Origin: Acidobacteriota bacterium | GTDB taxonomy: Bacteria; Acidobacteriota; Terriglobia; Acidiferrales; UBA7541 | Length of the DNA: 27,685 nucleotides | NCBI GenBank assembly: GCA_003224195.1 | Contig: QHYP01000021.1 | Span: 1-27,685, forward strand | Direction of reading: 5' to 3' | Part shown: in pieces, positions 1 to 6,465 of the stretch | Position numbering within the stretch: position 1 is the stretch's first letter | Layout of the letters: every line of letters starts with the position of its first letter | Notes under the pieces: model-generated | The model's database searches: none | Told to the model about the DNA's origin: nothing | Seen by the model: the letters and a program-made list of their open reading frames with translations, nothing else | Position numbers and translations under genes: made by a program

Positions 1-156
1 CAACCTATAATCAGCATTGCTCGGCTCCTTTTCCCGAGCCTTGGTCGTTGAACAGCCGCCAAGTCTACTCGGTCGAAGGAGCCGACGCCGTCATCCAATC
101 AATTGAGTGCCAAGCACTTAGAGTGTGCCACCCGCCCATTATTTTCAGGCAAAAGC

Positions 157-181
157 CCGCCCTCTGAAGAGGGCGGCTACA
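157..181. repeat. REP-like palindrome (CCGCCCTC stem) followed by CTACAG
   Basis: This is a perfect 8-bp stem, CCGCCCTC/GAGGGCGG, around the loop TGAA, followed directly by CTACAG. The hairpin at 9954-9973 has the same plan (GC-rich stem, A-rich loop, then CTACA), and the one at 291-312 is close to it. I therefore treat the three as one dispersed palindromic repeat family. Copy number elsewhere in the genome is not visible from here. Confidence 0.6.
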
Positions 182-227
182 GTGACGGCGGCGTGGGGGC
201 AGGATAACAAGGAGCGGGGGAAGAGAG

Positions 228-248
228 ATTTCTCGCTACGCTCGAAAT
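228..248. repeat. Imperfect palindrome with ATTTC/GAAAT arms and TAC loop
   Basis: The outer ATTTC and GAAAT arms pair, as do the inner GC bases, around a central TAC, with a two-base internal mismatch. It looks like another short dispersed palindrome, but I have only one copy in the window, so assigning it to a family is inference. Confidence 0.35.
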
Positions 249-290
249 GACGGCGTGGAGAGCGACCGGGACGCCAAGCTACGGCATAAA

Positions 291-317
291 AGGGCGGACT
301 GAAGTCCGCCCTTACAG
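291..317. repeat. REP-like palindrome (AGGGCGGACT stem) followed by TACAG
   Basis: This is a perfect 10-bp inverted repeat, AGGGCGGACT at 291-300 and AGTCCGCCCT at 303-312, separated by GA and followed by TACAG. It has the same plan as the hairpins at 157-176 and 9954-9973. Confidence 0.6.
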
Positions 318-443
318 GTGATGAAGAGTTTGCAGAAAAGAGGGGCGAGGCGAGGAAGCGCTCTGCGGGGGGCAGGCGAGACGCCATATAGCCAAAGGTA
401 TTCCCGGAAGAGTTTCTCTGCGACCGCCGGCGGGGCGAAAGAT

Positions 444-499
444 GCCGGGCTTCCCGACGCAAACCGTCGGGACCCCCGCAAATCGGTGGAAAGCCCGGC
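444..499. repeat. Two-tier palindromic element
   Basis: The outer arms GCCGGGCTT (444-452) and AAGCCCGGC (491-499) enclose a second perfect hairpin, CCCGACG (453-459) and CGTCGGG (465-471) around the loop CAAAC. The nested layout, directly followed by GCTACA, suggests a small mobile palindromic unit larger than the simple REP-like hairpins nearby. Confidence 0.5.
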
Positions 500-569
500 G
501 CTACACGATCAGAGTCGGGACTCGCGCCCGTCCCTCCTGCGGCGGGCAGGGGTCGGGCGCTCGGATCGG

Positions 570-585
570 GCAGGGCGAGCCCTGC
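570..585. repeat. Short perfect hairpin GCAGGGC-GA-GCCCTGC
   Basis: The 7-bp arms at 570-576 and 579-585 are perfectly complementary with a 2-nt spacer. It sits in the same repeat-rich stretch, with no coding context and no T-run that would mark a terminator. Confidence 0.4.
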
Positions 586-642
586 TTCGGCGGCGGTGCT
601 CGGAAGTGAGTACGTCCACAGTCTATGCCATATGCAGTGGCT

Positions 643-724
643 AGCGCCGGAGGTGCGTCAGTTGCTAGCCCAGCGCATAAGCGCTGGGTACGTGGTGTAT
701 AAAATGTCAAGCGCCGGAGGCGCG
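643..724. repeat. Upstream three-hairpin REP cluster of the transposase
   Basis: There are three hairpins in a row: an imperfect GCGCC-GGA-GGTGC unit (from 645), a perfect CCCAGCGC-ATAA-GCGCTGGG unit (669-688) and a perfect GCGCC-GGA-GGCGC unit (711-723). The last ends 5 nt before the transposase start codon at 729. The order small-large-small is repeated in inverted orientation after the gene at 1178-1258. This is the layout expected for REP/BIME arrays that bracket a REP-associated tyrosine transposase. Confidence 0.75.
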
Positions 725-728
725 ACAC

Positions 729-1172
729 ATGTCTCACACCTACGCTCAAAACATGATCCATGTCGTATTCAGCACTAAAGACCGGCGCAAAAGCATTTCC
801 TTAGAATTTCAACCCAAAATGTGGGCCTACTCGGCGGCCATTTGCAAGAAGCAAGGAATTTTCGTCCATGCCGTTGGCGGAATGGAGGACCACGTTCATT
901 TCCTGATCCAAGTTCCGCCCACCATGGCTTTGGCCAAAGCAGTTCTCGCCATCAAATCGAATTCTTCACGATGGGCGAACGAGGAAGGTCATACGTTTGC
1001 ATGGCAGCAGGGTTGCGCGGCGTTCAGCGTCAGTGCTTCCATTGTCCCCGCGGTCGTTCGATACATACGAGATCAGAAAGCGCATCACAGAAAAATGAGC
1101 TTTGATGAGGAATTTCTCGTCTTGTTGAAAAAACACGGGATAGAATTTGATCCGAATTTTGTTTTTGGATAG
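729..1172 (+). CDS. REP-associated tyrosine transposase (IS200-like TnpA, Y1 HUH family)
   Basis: This 147-residue protein has the features of the Y1_Tnp (HUH single-strand endonuclease) family. It opens with the HVVFSTKDRR strand (residues 11-20). The metal-binding HUH pair is H55-V-H57 within EDHVHFL. The likely nucleophile is Y112 in RYIRDQKAHH, which matches the YIxNQxxHH helix of the family. Known members cut and rejoin single-stranded DNA at hairpins, and RAYT members are thought to spread REP sequences. Length and catalytic residues look intact. The ATG at 729 begins 5 nt after a hairpin and has no clear Shine-Dalgarno sequence, so expression may be low. No tnpB partner is present. Hairpin clusters at 643-724 and 1178-1258 flank it in mirror orientation, favouring a RAYT over a simple IS200 copy. 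Confidence 0.9.
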   Translation: MSHTYAQNMIHVVFSTKDRRKSISLEFQPKMWAYSAAICKKQGIFVHAVGGMEDHVHFLIQVPPTMALAKAVLAIKSNSSRWANEEGHTFAWQQGCAAFSVSASIVPAVVRYIRDQKAHHRKMSFDEEFLVLLKKHGIEFDPNFVFG

Positions 1173-1177
1173 GTGCC

Positions 1178-1258
1178 GCGCCTACGGCGCTGGGGATTCT
1201 CTCTGTCACGTTTCCCAGCCCTGACGGGCTGGGCTAACGTCTAGCGCGCCTACGGCGC
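1178..1258. repeat. Downstream three-hairpin REP cluster of the transposase
   Basis: Here are two copies of GCGCC-TAC-GGCGC (1178-1190 and 1246-1258) on either side of CCCAGCCC-TGAC-GGGCTGGG (1214-1233). Read on the minus strand, both unit sequences and order match the cluster upstream of the transposase, so the gene sits inside a large inverted arrangement. The cluster starts 5 nt after the stop codon. From 1259 to the promoter region near 1410 I see no further feature. Confidence 0.75.
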
Positions 1259-1409
1259 TGTTTAGAATGAATAGCAACGAAGCGTGTGGGGCGCGGCGGG
1301 GGATGGGGAATGCATCGAGGCAAGCGTCGGAAATCCCGCCGGCTTTCCTGCCTGCCACGCTGCGAGCACGCAGGCGCAGGGACCTCCAGGCGTTCTCCAA
1401 AACTTCTGC

Positions 1410-1449
1410 TGACGGTCAAGTTGACGGTCAATCGGGATGTGGTAAGCTC
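1410..1449 (+). promoter_or_regulatory. Tandem TGACGGTCAA repeats with possible promoter
   Basis: TGACGGTCAA occurs twice, at 1410-1419 and 1422-1431, a 12-bp period that suits a dimeric regulator. The second copy supplies a -35-like TTGACG (1421-1426), with a weak -10 candidate TAAGCT 16 bp later (1443-1448). A regulator bound here would cover the promoter of the leader ORF and permease. The promoter call is tentative; the repeat itself is exact. Confidence 0.35.
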
Positions 1450-1482
1450 CCCCTTTCTCCTGTTGATCGTCTAAAGGAGCGT

Positions 1483-1548
1483 ATGCCAACTTCCGAAAGC
1501 GAAGTCCTGCTGGGCGCAATCGGTTTGCCGGTGCTGAGGACGAGCTAA
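1483..1548 (+). CDS. 21-residue leader ORF ahead of the ADOP permease
   Basis: A short ORF begins with ATG at 1483, seven bases after a strong AAAGGAG ribosome-binding site (1473-1479). It encodes 21 residues starting MPTSESEVLLGAIG and stops with TAA at 1546-1548, three bases before the permease ATG at 1552. The good ribosome-binding site and tight spacing suggest it is translated and couples translation of the permease. I do not recognise the peptide. ADOP permeases often follow PadR-family regulator genes, so this could be what is left of such a gene, but the sequence shows no clear PadR motif. Treat it as a putative leader peptide. Confidence 0.45.
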   Translation: MPTSESEVLLGAIGLPVLRTS

Positions 1549-1551
1549 CCT

Positions 1552-4221
1552 ATGCGCGAATCTTGGCGCATCTTTATCCGCCGTCTAGCCGCGCTCTTCC
1601 GCCGCCGCGGTCTCGAAGCCGACCTGGACGCGGAACTTCGTTCCCACCTGGAGATGGCGGTGGAATTGAATCTCCACAAAGGCATGAGCGCCGAGGACGC
1701 GCGCCGCGAGGCGCTGCGCAGCTTCGGCGGCGTCGAGCAAACCAAGGAACTCTACCGCGATCAGAGAGGACTGCCCATGATCGAGACCGCGCTGCAAGAC
1801 CTCCGCTTCGGCTTCCGGATGCTCCGGCGCAGTCCGGGGTTTTCCGCGCTGGCAGTTCTCTGTCTGACGTTGGGGATCGGTGCGAACGCCGCAGTGTTCA
1901 GCTGGATCGAAGGGATCTTATTCCGTCCCTACCCAGCCGTAACACACCAGGAGCGGCTGCTCGCTCTGGGCGGAACGGAGCGCGGGGAGGCTCGCGGAAC
2001 GCCGATTTCGTGGCCAGATTTCGTCGACTTGCAGAGGAGTTGCACGCTGTTTGACGCATTTTTTGTAACGAAAATTATGGGGACGACGCTCAGCATTGGC
2101 GACCGCGCCGAGGTCACCACTGGAAGCATCGTATCAGCGAATTATTTTGATGCTATCGGAGTACATCCGATTCTTGGGCGAGGATTCGAGCCGGGCGAGG
2201 ACACGGGGCGGAACGCTCATCCTGTGACGGTGATCAGTTACCAGCTCTGGAAAGGCCGCTTCAAGGGCGATCCGCAAATCATCGGGAAAACGCAGCGGCT
2301 CAATGGTGTGCTGCACACGATTGCCGGCGTCACGCCGGAAGGGTTTTACGGGACCTTCGTGGGTTGGGCGATGCAGTTCTGGGTCCCAGCGTCGATGGAG
2401 GAAACTTTTGAAGCGGGCGGGTACAAACTGGAGGATCGCGGTGCGCGATGGATCGAGGCTTACGTGCGGCTCAAGCCCGGCGTTACTCTCGCGCAGGCGC
2501 AGCAGGAGATTTCGGCCGTGGCCCAGCGACTCGAAGCCGATTATCCGGCAACCAACCGCGGCCGCGGCATCAAGCTGTGGCCGTTATGGCAGACGCCATT
2601 CAACAATGCGGGCACGCTGCTCCCCACGCTCGAGATCATGCTCGCCGTGGTCGTTTTCGTCCTGCTCATCGCTTGCGCGAACGTGGGCAATCTGCTGCTC
2701 GTCAGGTCGTTCGCGCGACGCCATGAAATGACGGTCCGGCTGGCCATCGGGGCGGGTCGCGGCCGGTTGTTGAAGCAACTTTTCACGGAAGGCCTGATCT
2801 TGTCGGCTTTTGGCGCAGCCGGAGGAATCCTCGTGGCGTACTGGTGCCGTCACGCGCTCGTGCTGCTCTTTCCCGCGCGGCGTGGCGTGGCGATGCACCT
2901 GCCGGGCGAAATCGATTGGCGCGTTCTGGCGCTAAGTGCCGGGGTTTGCCTGATCGCGACGCTCCTGCTCGGGTTGGTTCCCGCAATGCAGACCGGCAAG
3001 ATCGATCTCGCGGGTGCTTTGAAAGCTGAATCAGCCGGTGTGGTTGGGGGCCGTGGAAGAGCATGGATCCGCTCGGGTCTGGTGGTGATGCAGGTGTCGC
3101 TGAGCTTCGTTCTGCTGGTTGGGATGGGGCTGCTGCTGCAAAGTCTGCAGAAAATTCGAACTACGAGCCCGGGTTTTTCGACGCACGGAGTGCTGGAGAC
3201 GGTCGTCCCTCTGGTGTCGGCAGGATACGATGCGCCGCGCGCGCAGAGTTTCCAGGACGAGCTGCTGGAGCGCGTGAAGGCGCTGCCCGGCGTCGAGTCG
3301 GCTGCATTTGGGCGAATGACGCCGCTGAGCTACGGAAGCTTTTCTTCCGCGCCGATTGCCGTAGATGGCTATCAAGCTCCGCCCGAAGAGCAGCCCATCG
3401 TGCAATACAACGAGGTGGGCCCGGACTACTTCGCGACGATGGGTATTCCCTTGGTGTCCGGCCGCGAATTCACGCGGGCGGACGACGAAAAGGCCGCTCT
3501 GGTGGCCGTCGTGAACGAAACCATGGCCGGGAAGTATTGGCGCGGCAAGAATCCAATTGGCGAGCGCGTTCAAGTCAAAGGCCGATGGATGCAGGTGGTC
3601 GGTGTGGCAAAAGATTCCAAGTACCAGAGCGTTCGGGAAACGCCGAAACCCTTTTTCTACGTGCCTCTGCGCCAGAATTTCTCGCGAGGTGCAGATTTGT
3701 TTATCCGAACCCCGCTAAACGCGGAGACGATGGCGACGGCGCTGGCGCGCGAGGTCCACACGCTGGATCCGGGCCTGGCGCTCTACGAGGTGATCACGCT
3801 ACAGGAACAGTTGGATCGCTCGACGTCGCCGCAGCTCGTGGCCGTAACTTTAGTTGGGGTCCTAGGCGGATTGGCGCTGCTGCTCGCCGCCATCGGACTG
3901 TATGGCGTGATGTCGTATGCGGTGTCGCAGAGCACACGCGAGCTGGGGCTGCGCATGGCGCTCGGCGCGCATGCCTCCGATCTGCTGCGGCTGGTGATGT
4001 CCCGTGGTCTCGCGTTGACGGCAGGCGGCGTGCTGCTTGGCACCGCGGCGGCGCTCGCTCTCACGCGATTGCTCGGGAACATGCTGTACAGGGTGAGCCC
4101 GCGCGACCCGCTGGCCTTCGGGTCGGCATTCGCGGTGATGATGATCGTCTCCCTGGCAGCGTGCTTCTTGCCCGCCTGGCGCGCGGCGCGGACGGACCCA
4201 GCGCGGGCGTTGCGGGATTGA
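1552..4221 (+). CDS. ADOP-type duplicated ABC transporter permease (MacB/FtsX family)
   Basis: This 889-residue membrane protein carries two MacB/FtsX-type permease units in one chain. Residues 1-60 form the cytoplasmic permease-prefix helix region (ELRSHLEM, ARREALRSFGG). A first transmembrane helix lies near 95-120 (GFSALAVLCLTLGIGANAAVF), then a MacB-like periplasmic domain (about 130-350), a three-helix FtsX block (about 365-500), a second single helix near 510-530, a second periplasmic domain and a final FtsX block (about 765-885) ending ARTDPARALRD. Family members are thought to act in export or lipid/protein release with a MacB-type ATPase. No ATPase gene is adjacent, which is usual for acidobacterial orphan permeases. 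The start follows the leader ORF closely, with GAGGA upstream. The substrate cannot be predicted. Confidence 0.93.
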   Translation: MRESWRIFIRRLAALFRRRGLEADLDAELRSHLEMAVELNLHKGMSAEDARREALRSFGGVEQTKELYRDQRGLPMIETALQDLRFGFRMLRRSPGFSALAVLCLTLGIGANAAVFSWIEGILFRPYPAVTHQERLLALGGTERGEARGTPISWPDFVDLQRSCTLFDAFFVTKIMGTTLSIGDRAEVTTGSIVSANYFDAIGVHPILGRGFEPGEDTGRNAHPVTVISYQLWKGRFKGDPQIIGKTQRLNGVLHTIAGVTPEGFYGTFVGWAMQFWVPASMEETFEAGGYKLEDRGARWIEAYVRLKPGVTLAQAQQEISAVAQRLEADYPATNRGRGIKLWPLWQTPFNNAGTLLPTLEIMLAVVVFVLLIACANVGNLLLVRSFARRHEMTVRLAIGAGRGRLLKQLFTEGLILSAFGAAGGILVAYWCRHALVLLFPARRGVAMHLPGEIDWRVLALSAGVCLIATLLLGLVPAMQTGKIDLAGALKAESAGVVGGRGRAWIRSGLVVMQVSLSFVLLVGMGLLLQSLQKIRTTSPGFSTHGVLETVVPLVSAGYDAPRAQSFQDELLERVKALPGVESAAFGRMTPLSYGSFSSAPIAVDGYQAPPEEQPIVQYNEVGPDYFATMGIPLVSGREFTRADDEKAALVAVVNETMAGKYWRGKNPIGERVQVKGRWMQVVGVAKDSKYQSVRETPKPFFYVPLRQNFSRGADLFIRTPLNAETMATALAREVHTLDPGLALYEVITLQEQLDRSTSPQLVAVTLVGVLGGLALLLAAIGLYGVMSYAVSQSTRELGLRMALGAHASDLLRLVMSRGLALTAGGVLLGTAAALALTRLLGNMLYRVSPRDPLAFGSAFAVMMIVSLAACFLPAWRAARTDPARALRD

Positions 4222-4276
4222 TCCTGTGTATCCGAGAAGCGGGGCTGCGCCTGAATGCGCACGCCCAGGCGAAGTT

Positions 4277-5152
4277 TCAGAAGAGGCGCAGGCGGCGGTG
4301 GGTGGCCACGACGGGCGGCGGCGTGAGCGCCTGCGGGATGACGGCTTTGCGGCGCGCGAGCGGGTAAAGCTCGGCGGCAAGCTCATCACAGGTGGCGTAG
4401 CGGCTGAGCGGATCTTTGGCGAGGCAGCGGCCAAGGATGGCGTCGAGCGCAGCCGGAGCCGACGGATTCGCATGGGAAGGCGGAAGCGGCGTGGCGGAGA
4501 GAATCTGCCCGCAAATGGACTGGAGCGACTGGCCTTCGAAGGGGCGCTGCCCGGTAACCATTTCGTAGAAGACGACGCCGAGAGAAAAGAGGTCCGAGCG
4601 AGCGTTTTGCGGCTTGCCGAGGACTTGTTCGGGGCACCAGTAAGCGGGCGTGCCCAAGAGCGGCGCGCCGCTGGCGTCGCGATTCTGCAGGCGGGCGATG
4701 CCGAAGTCGGTCAGCTTCACCTTTACGCGGCCTTCGTCGCTGATCAGAATGTTGGCCGGCTTCACGTCACCGTGGATGACGCCTTTGCGGTGCGCCGCAG
4801 CGAGCGCGGAGGCGACGTCGCCAGCCCAGGCGCAAGCACGCGCATAGGGAATGTGGCCTTTGGAGATGAGCTTCTCGAGCGGCTGGCCCTCGACGTATTC
4901 CATCACGAGATAGGGAGTGGAGGAAGATTCCTCGAAACCCATGTCGTGCAGGGTGATGATTCCGGGGTGAGAAAGCTGGCCGACGACACGCGCCTCGCGA
5001 ATGAATTCTTCGCGAGCCATGCCTTGGGCGAACTCCGAGGACAAAAGCTTGACGGCAACGATGCGGTTGATCAGGGGATCGTGGGCGCGCGCGACTTGGC
5101 CGGACGCTCCCCGGCCGATGATTTCAAGGATTTCGTAACGACCGACTTGCAC
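4277..5152 (-). CDS. Soluble Hanks-type serine/threonine protein kinase
   Basis: The protein is essentially one kinase domain of 291 residues. Visible motifs are the glycine loop GRGASGQV (13-20), the ATP-anchoring lysine in VAVK (K35), the helix-C glutamate (E53), the catalytic loop HGDVKPAN (127-134, catalytic D129), DFG (149-151) and the CPEQ substrate-loop end. The usual HRD arginine is glycine, so this is a non-RD kinase whose activation probably does not depend on activation-loop phosphorylation in the usual way. There is no transmembrane helix or PASTA/TPR tail, unlike many bacterial homologues. I chose GTG at 5152, which lies 6 nt after GAGGG; the GTG at 5158 abuts that site and is less likely. 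An exported phosphatase lies 136 bp upstream on the same strand. Confidence 0.92.
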   Translation of the reverse strand: MQVGRYEILEIIGRGASGQVARAHDPLINRIVAVKLLSSEFAQGMAREEFIREARVVGQLSHPGIITLHDMGFEESSSTPYLVMEYVEGQPLEKLISKGHIPYARACAWAGDVASALAAAHRKGVIHGDVKPANILISDEGRVKVKLTDFGIARLQNRDASGAPLLGTPAYWCPEQVLGKPQNARSDLFSLGVVFYEMVTGQRPFEGQSLQSICGQILSATPLPPSHANPSAPAALDAILGRCLAKDPLSRYATCDELAAELYPLARRKAVIPQALTPPPVVATHRRLRLF

Positions 5153-5292
5153 AGGCACCCCTCAGAGCCATGCGTTCGAGTACAGGATAGCCAGCGAGAG
5201 CGGGGCTCGGAATGGAGCAGTCGTCCCAAGGGAGACGTACTTTGGTACTGGACGAGAATGCCCTGCGGGGCGGCGCGATTAGCGCGAGGCCG

Positions 5293-5309
5293 GCCTACCT
5301 ACGGTAGGC
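5293..5309. repeat. Hairpin overlapping the phosphatase stop codon
   Basis: The perfect 7-bp arms GCCTACC (5293-5299) and GGTAGGC (5303-5309) surround TAC. The phosphatase stop codon (5295-5297) and its last residues (AYRR) lie inside the hairpin, so a short palindrome may have set the present C-terminus. No T-run follows on either strand, which argues against a classical terminator. Confidence 0.45.
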
Positions 5310-5942
5310 AGGCGGTGGCGTTTGCGGGGAACGCAGAGAAGCGAAGACAGGATCGGAGGCGAAAGCCGCGGGAAACTTGCGCACGTAGGACTTCATGTTG
5401 GGATGCCAGAAATCGTGGAAGTGAAACTGGTCCATCTCCTTGATGGCCTGCTCGGCGGTCCAATGCTGCTCGGCGATGCGGTAGGCGGCGACGAGTACGC
5501 CGGTGCGGTCGTCCCCGAAATGGCAGTGGACGAAGACTTTTTCTACCGGATGCTCGCGGAGGGTTTTCAGGAATTGCGCGACCTGATCGTTCTTCGGCGA
5601 AAACCAGCCGCTGAGCGGAAGGCTGACAAACTTCATGCCGAGGGCTTCGACGCGCTTGCGCTCGGATTCGATTTGACCACGCTCCCAGCGGAGATCGATG
5701 ACGGTGGAGACGCCGAGTTTTTTGAGCTCGGCGAAGGCTTCGGGTTTTGGCGAGGAGCCGCGAAAGAAAAGGCTGGTCACTTTGCCGGCGTTGTGTACGC
5801 CAGGGATGGTGATTTTTTCCGCGGGTGGCGCGGATTTTTGGGCGCCTGCCGGGGCGGATTGCGCAACGAGCGGTGAAACTCGCGCGGCGATGGGAAGAAC
5901 AACCGCAGCGAGAGCCAGGCGAAGAAAAATGTGCCGAGGCAC
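5295..5942 (-). CDS. Exported Cys-based protein phosphatase (DSP/tyrosine phosphatase-like)
   Basis: This is a 215-residue protein with an N-terminal signal sequence (about residues 1-28, LALAAVVLPIAARVSPLVAQ). It then has a dual-specificity-type phosphatase fold. The signature HCX5R loop is H139-C140-H-F-G-D-D-R146-T-G, giving nucleophile C140 and phosphate-binding R146. IDLRWERGQ (82-90) fits the strand before the general-acid region in small bacterial phosphatases. The substrate is unknown; a periplasmic phospho-protein, inositol phosphate or polyphosphate target is possible. The start is GTG at 5942, preceded by AGAGGA about 9 nt away. The adjacent soluble kinase would act on the other side of the membrane, so the two need not share substrates. 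The last residues overlap a palindrome. Confidence 0.85.
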   Translation of the reverse strand: MPRHIFLRLALAAVVLPIAARVSPLVAQSAPAGAQKSAPPAEKITIPGVHNAGKVTSLFFRGSSPKPEAFAELKKLGVSTVIDLRWERGQIESERKRVEALGMKFVSLPLSGWFSPKNDQVAQFLKTLREHPVEKVFVHCHFGDDRTGVLVAAYRIAEQHWTAEQAIKEMDQFHFHDFWHPNMKSYVRKFPAAFASDPVFASLRSPQTPPPAYRR

Positions 5943-6033
5943 GGGATCGATCCTCTTCTTTTATTTTACGACAGCCGCACGCGGCCGAAGGCGATGCGAT
6001 GCGCGCGCGGCGAGAAAAAAAGCGCAGAAACCT

Positions 6034-6081
6034 TACCACTAGTTGTTGACATGGCGCGTAAGAGTCAACTACAGGTTGTGT
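6034..6081. promoter_or_regulatory. Putative tandem NrdR boxes upstream of nrdJ
   Basis: Two 16-bp sites, at 6034-6049 and 6066-6081, resemble the NrdR consensus acaCwAtATaTwGtgt. The second (CAACTACAGGTTGTGT) agrees at 11 of 16 positions and the first at 9 of 16, each with five of the six most conserved bases. The start-to-start distance is 32 bp (16-bp linker), about three helical turns, as seen for true NrdR box pairs. They end 9 bp before a good -35 element. NrdR is the standard repressor of ribonucleotide reductase genes, which fits the downstream gene. Matching was by eye. Confidence 0.5.
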
Positions 6082-6090
6082 TTTTTTCGC

Positions 6091-6119
6091 TTGACAGCAA
6101 TTTCGCAGACGTTGATACT
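6091..6119 (+). promoter_or_regulatory. Sigma70-type promoter of nrdJ
   Basis: A perfect -35 TTGACA (6091-6096) and a -10 GATACT (6114-6119, four of six consensus bases) are separated by 17 bp. Transcription would begin near 6126, leaving an untranslated leader of about 340 nt before the nrdJ ATG. Within that leader I see a 7-bp stem GCCGGCC/GGCCGGC (6155-6161, 6200-6206) and a CCCGCA/TGCGGG hairpin (6424-6443), but no convincing riboswitch. Confidence 0.6.
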
Positions 6120-6465
6120 GCGCAACTAGGTTCGGGGGAACGTGGTAGCGCCAAGCCGGCCGCGTCGAGGAGATACGGCGGCGGGATTTGAAGCCACGAG
6201 GCCGGCCCGGATTCCAACGCGACAATCGAGCGCGAAGTTTTGCTTTGCGCCCGAAGTAGAGGCGCAAGCGCGGCTGTGACGCCGTTTGTGCAAATCGGCT
6301 CACGGCCCGGTTCGCATTTTTTAGACCGCGTTCCCGGCCAAGCCGCGTTTTTCCGCACCGCATTGCACGCAACGGCGACCCCAACCCCTGCCGTGCCCGA
6401 ACGGAGTAAAATAAAAGGGTTCCCCCGCAAGCCTGGGTGCGGGACCCGCTATTGCGGAGGAACGG

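Larger units (their letters stand above)
1..728. other. Gene-free, palindrome-rich intergenic region
   Basis: I see no convincing gene here: the open frames present lack ribosome-binding sites and recognisable domains, and they read through hairpins. The stretch holds a 10-bp inverted repeat with arms at 21-30 and 76-85, a small AGTGC-CAA-GCACT hairpin at 106-118, and the separate palindromes listed individually at 157-176, 228-248, 291-312, 444-499, 570-585 and 643-724. It reads as an accumulation zone for short repeats next to the transposase gene. Confidence 0.6.

Noticed and set aside
643..1258. CRISPR array
   Set aside because: The repeats are palindromic hairpins in mirror orientation around a transposase, not regularly spaced direct repeats with unique spacers, and no cas gene is present.
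4226..5443. A 405-codon plus-strand open frame across the kinase gene
   Set aside because: It is antisense to an unmistakable protein kinase and has no independent support.
6120..6300. Possible cobalamin riboswitch in the nrdJ leader
   Set aside because: The stretch CGAGGAGATACGG only loosely resembles a B12 box and the expected flanking elements are missing; an Infernal search would be decisive.
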